The notes under the pieces: generated by a model
What the model was told of the DNA's origin: nothing
Seen by the model: only the letters and a program-made list of their open reading frames with translations
Databases searched by the model: none
NCBI GenBank assembly: GCA_002305635.1
Contig: DBPR01000005.1
Coordinates: 1-32,585 of the forward strand
Direction: 5' to 3'
Length of the DNA stretch: 32,585 bases
Origin: Anaerolineaceae bacterium UBA1415
GTDB taxonomy: Bacteria; Chloroflexota; Anaerolineae; Anaerolineales; Anaerolineaceae
Shown here: positions 32,128 through 32,585 of the stretch, piece after piece
How the letters are laid out: every line of letters begins with the position of its first letter
How positions within the stretch are numbered: position 1 is the stretch's first letter
Made by a program: the position numbers and the translations under genes

Positions 32128-32585
32128 TTATGGCTTGATCTCAAAGGTCCAGGGTCCGTAGATCGTATCAAGCTCTTCCACGCCACCGGTCGGGAATACT
32201 TTTTCAAAAAAAGCAAACTGGTCAAAACCTTCAGGTGGGTCAAGCACCACAAAGCCACTCATCGGTTCGTAACGTGCCCGACAATCAATTTTGATCGTTG
32301 GATCTAACGCGTCAACCATGGCCTGCGCGCGTTTCAGGTAACTTTCGGTGCATTCTTCGCCTTCGTAGGGTATAAAGGCAAGTTTACCGACCTGAAAGGC
32401 ATAACTTGAGCCAATTTCAGGGGACTCAACCTCAAAGATGAATAGATCTTCCCTGTAAGCGCCTGCGCTGCTTTCGTCTTCCTGCATCGAGATGATCTCA
32501 CCTTCGATCATCCTGTCCACGCGCTGTTTGCCGTCGATGGCAGGTTTACGAAATTCGATCAGGAGACCGTTGAAAAAACAGTGTT
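32128..32585 (-). CDS. hypothetical protein, 5' end beyond the window
   Basis: No family recognised. A 130-residue frame from GTG at 32520 has no ribosome binding site. The frame stays open all the way to the window edge, adding residues ending ...FRKPAIDGKQR before VDRM, so the annotated start is probably internal. The visible part is acidic, with VESPEIGSSYAFQVGKL and FVVLDPPEGFDQFAF, and ends TFEIKP. It appears soluble. It is partial at the right edge. Confidence 0.55.
   Translation of the reverse strand, partial: HCFFNGLLIEFRKPAIDGKQRVDRMIEGEIISMQEDESSAGAYREDLFIFEVESPEIGSSYAFQVGKLAFIPYEGEECTESYLKRAQAMVDALDPTIKIDCRARYEPMSGFVVLDPPEGFDQFAFFEKVFPTGGVEELDTIYGPWTFEIKP

Overview
The window looks like chromosomal DNA of a Chloroflexota bacterium, probably class Anaerolineae. 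This is judged from protein style, not from a search: Thr/Pro linkers of PPTATNTQ type on surface proteins, a VorB-type 2-oxoacid:ferredoxin oxidoreductase cluster, an XPB-helicase-associated-like protein, a DUF1576 membrane protein, and many TATAAT boxes set directly before start codons. Gene density is ordinary, with no rRNA, phage, insertion sequence or CRISPR array. One tRNA (Leu, anticodon CAA) is present.

Layout. 1-407: gene-free, with GCCCGAAGGGC-type repeats. 408-4320 (+): a compact run of mgtC-like, helicase-associated-like, small membrane protein, CYTH and NUDIX genes. 4321-4622: a gene-free convergent gap filled with four related hairpins. 4623-5884 (-): DUF2975 protein, HTH regulator and nitroreductase behind a strong promoter. 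5942-6540: repeat-rich spacer. 6541-8651 (-): gamma-glutamyl hydrolase-like amidotransferase, GNAT acetyltransferase and murI. 8743-9093 (-): rplS with its own promoter and terminator. 9180-13039 (-): a cell-surface locus with a Thr/Pro repeat protein, a divergent sortase-like protein and a secreted Asp-box (BNR) protein. 13397-13663 (+): a small helical protein. 13825-15498 (-): PiT phosphate transporter and its DUF47 partner. 15589-16374 (-): inositol monophosphatase family enzyme. 16707-18330 (+): DUF1576 membrane protein with an overlapping small partner. 18695-22180 (-): HAD phosphatase, cutC, hutI and HD hydrolase, followed by the remnant of a second HD gene. 22277-26056 (+): MFS transporter and mutS2. 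26237-26449: a possible small RNA and tRNA-Leu. 27005-30685 (-): a PH-like membrane protein and the four-subunit 2-oxoacid:ferredoxin oxidoreductase. 31184-32005 (+): a lipoprotein. 32128 to the right edge (-): a gene cut by the window.

How the genes work together. The oxidoreductase cluster points to anaerobic 2-oxoacid (amino acid) fermentation, with ferredoxin as electron carrier. PiT plus DUF47 is a standard phosphate uptake pair. MurI supplies D-glutamate for peptidoglycan. The 9180-13039 locus is the best candidate for an undescribed local system: a sortase-like enzyme next to a protein with a C-terminal sorting-signal layout and a secreted propeller protein. The DUF1576 pair is the second candidate, because the membrane protein shows an internal duplication that suggests a transporter or channel.

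Transcription signals are unusually readable. Seven candidate -10 boxes share the octamer GCTATAAT, and at least three genes appear to be leaderless.
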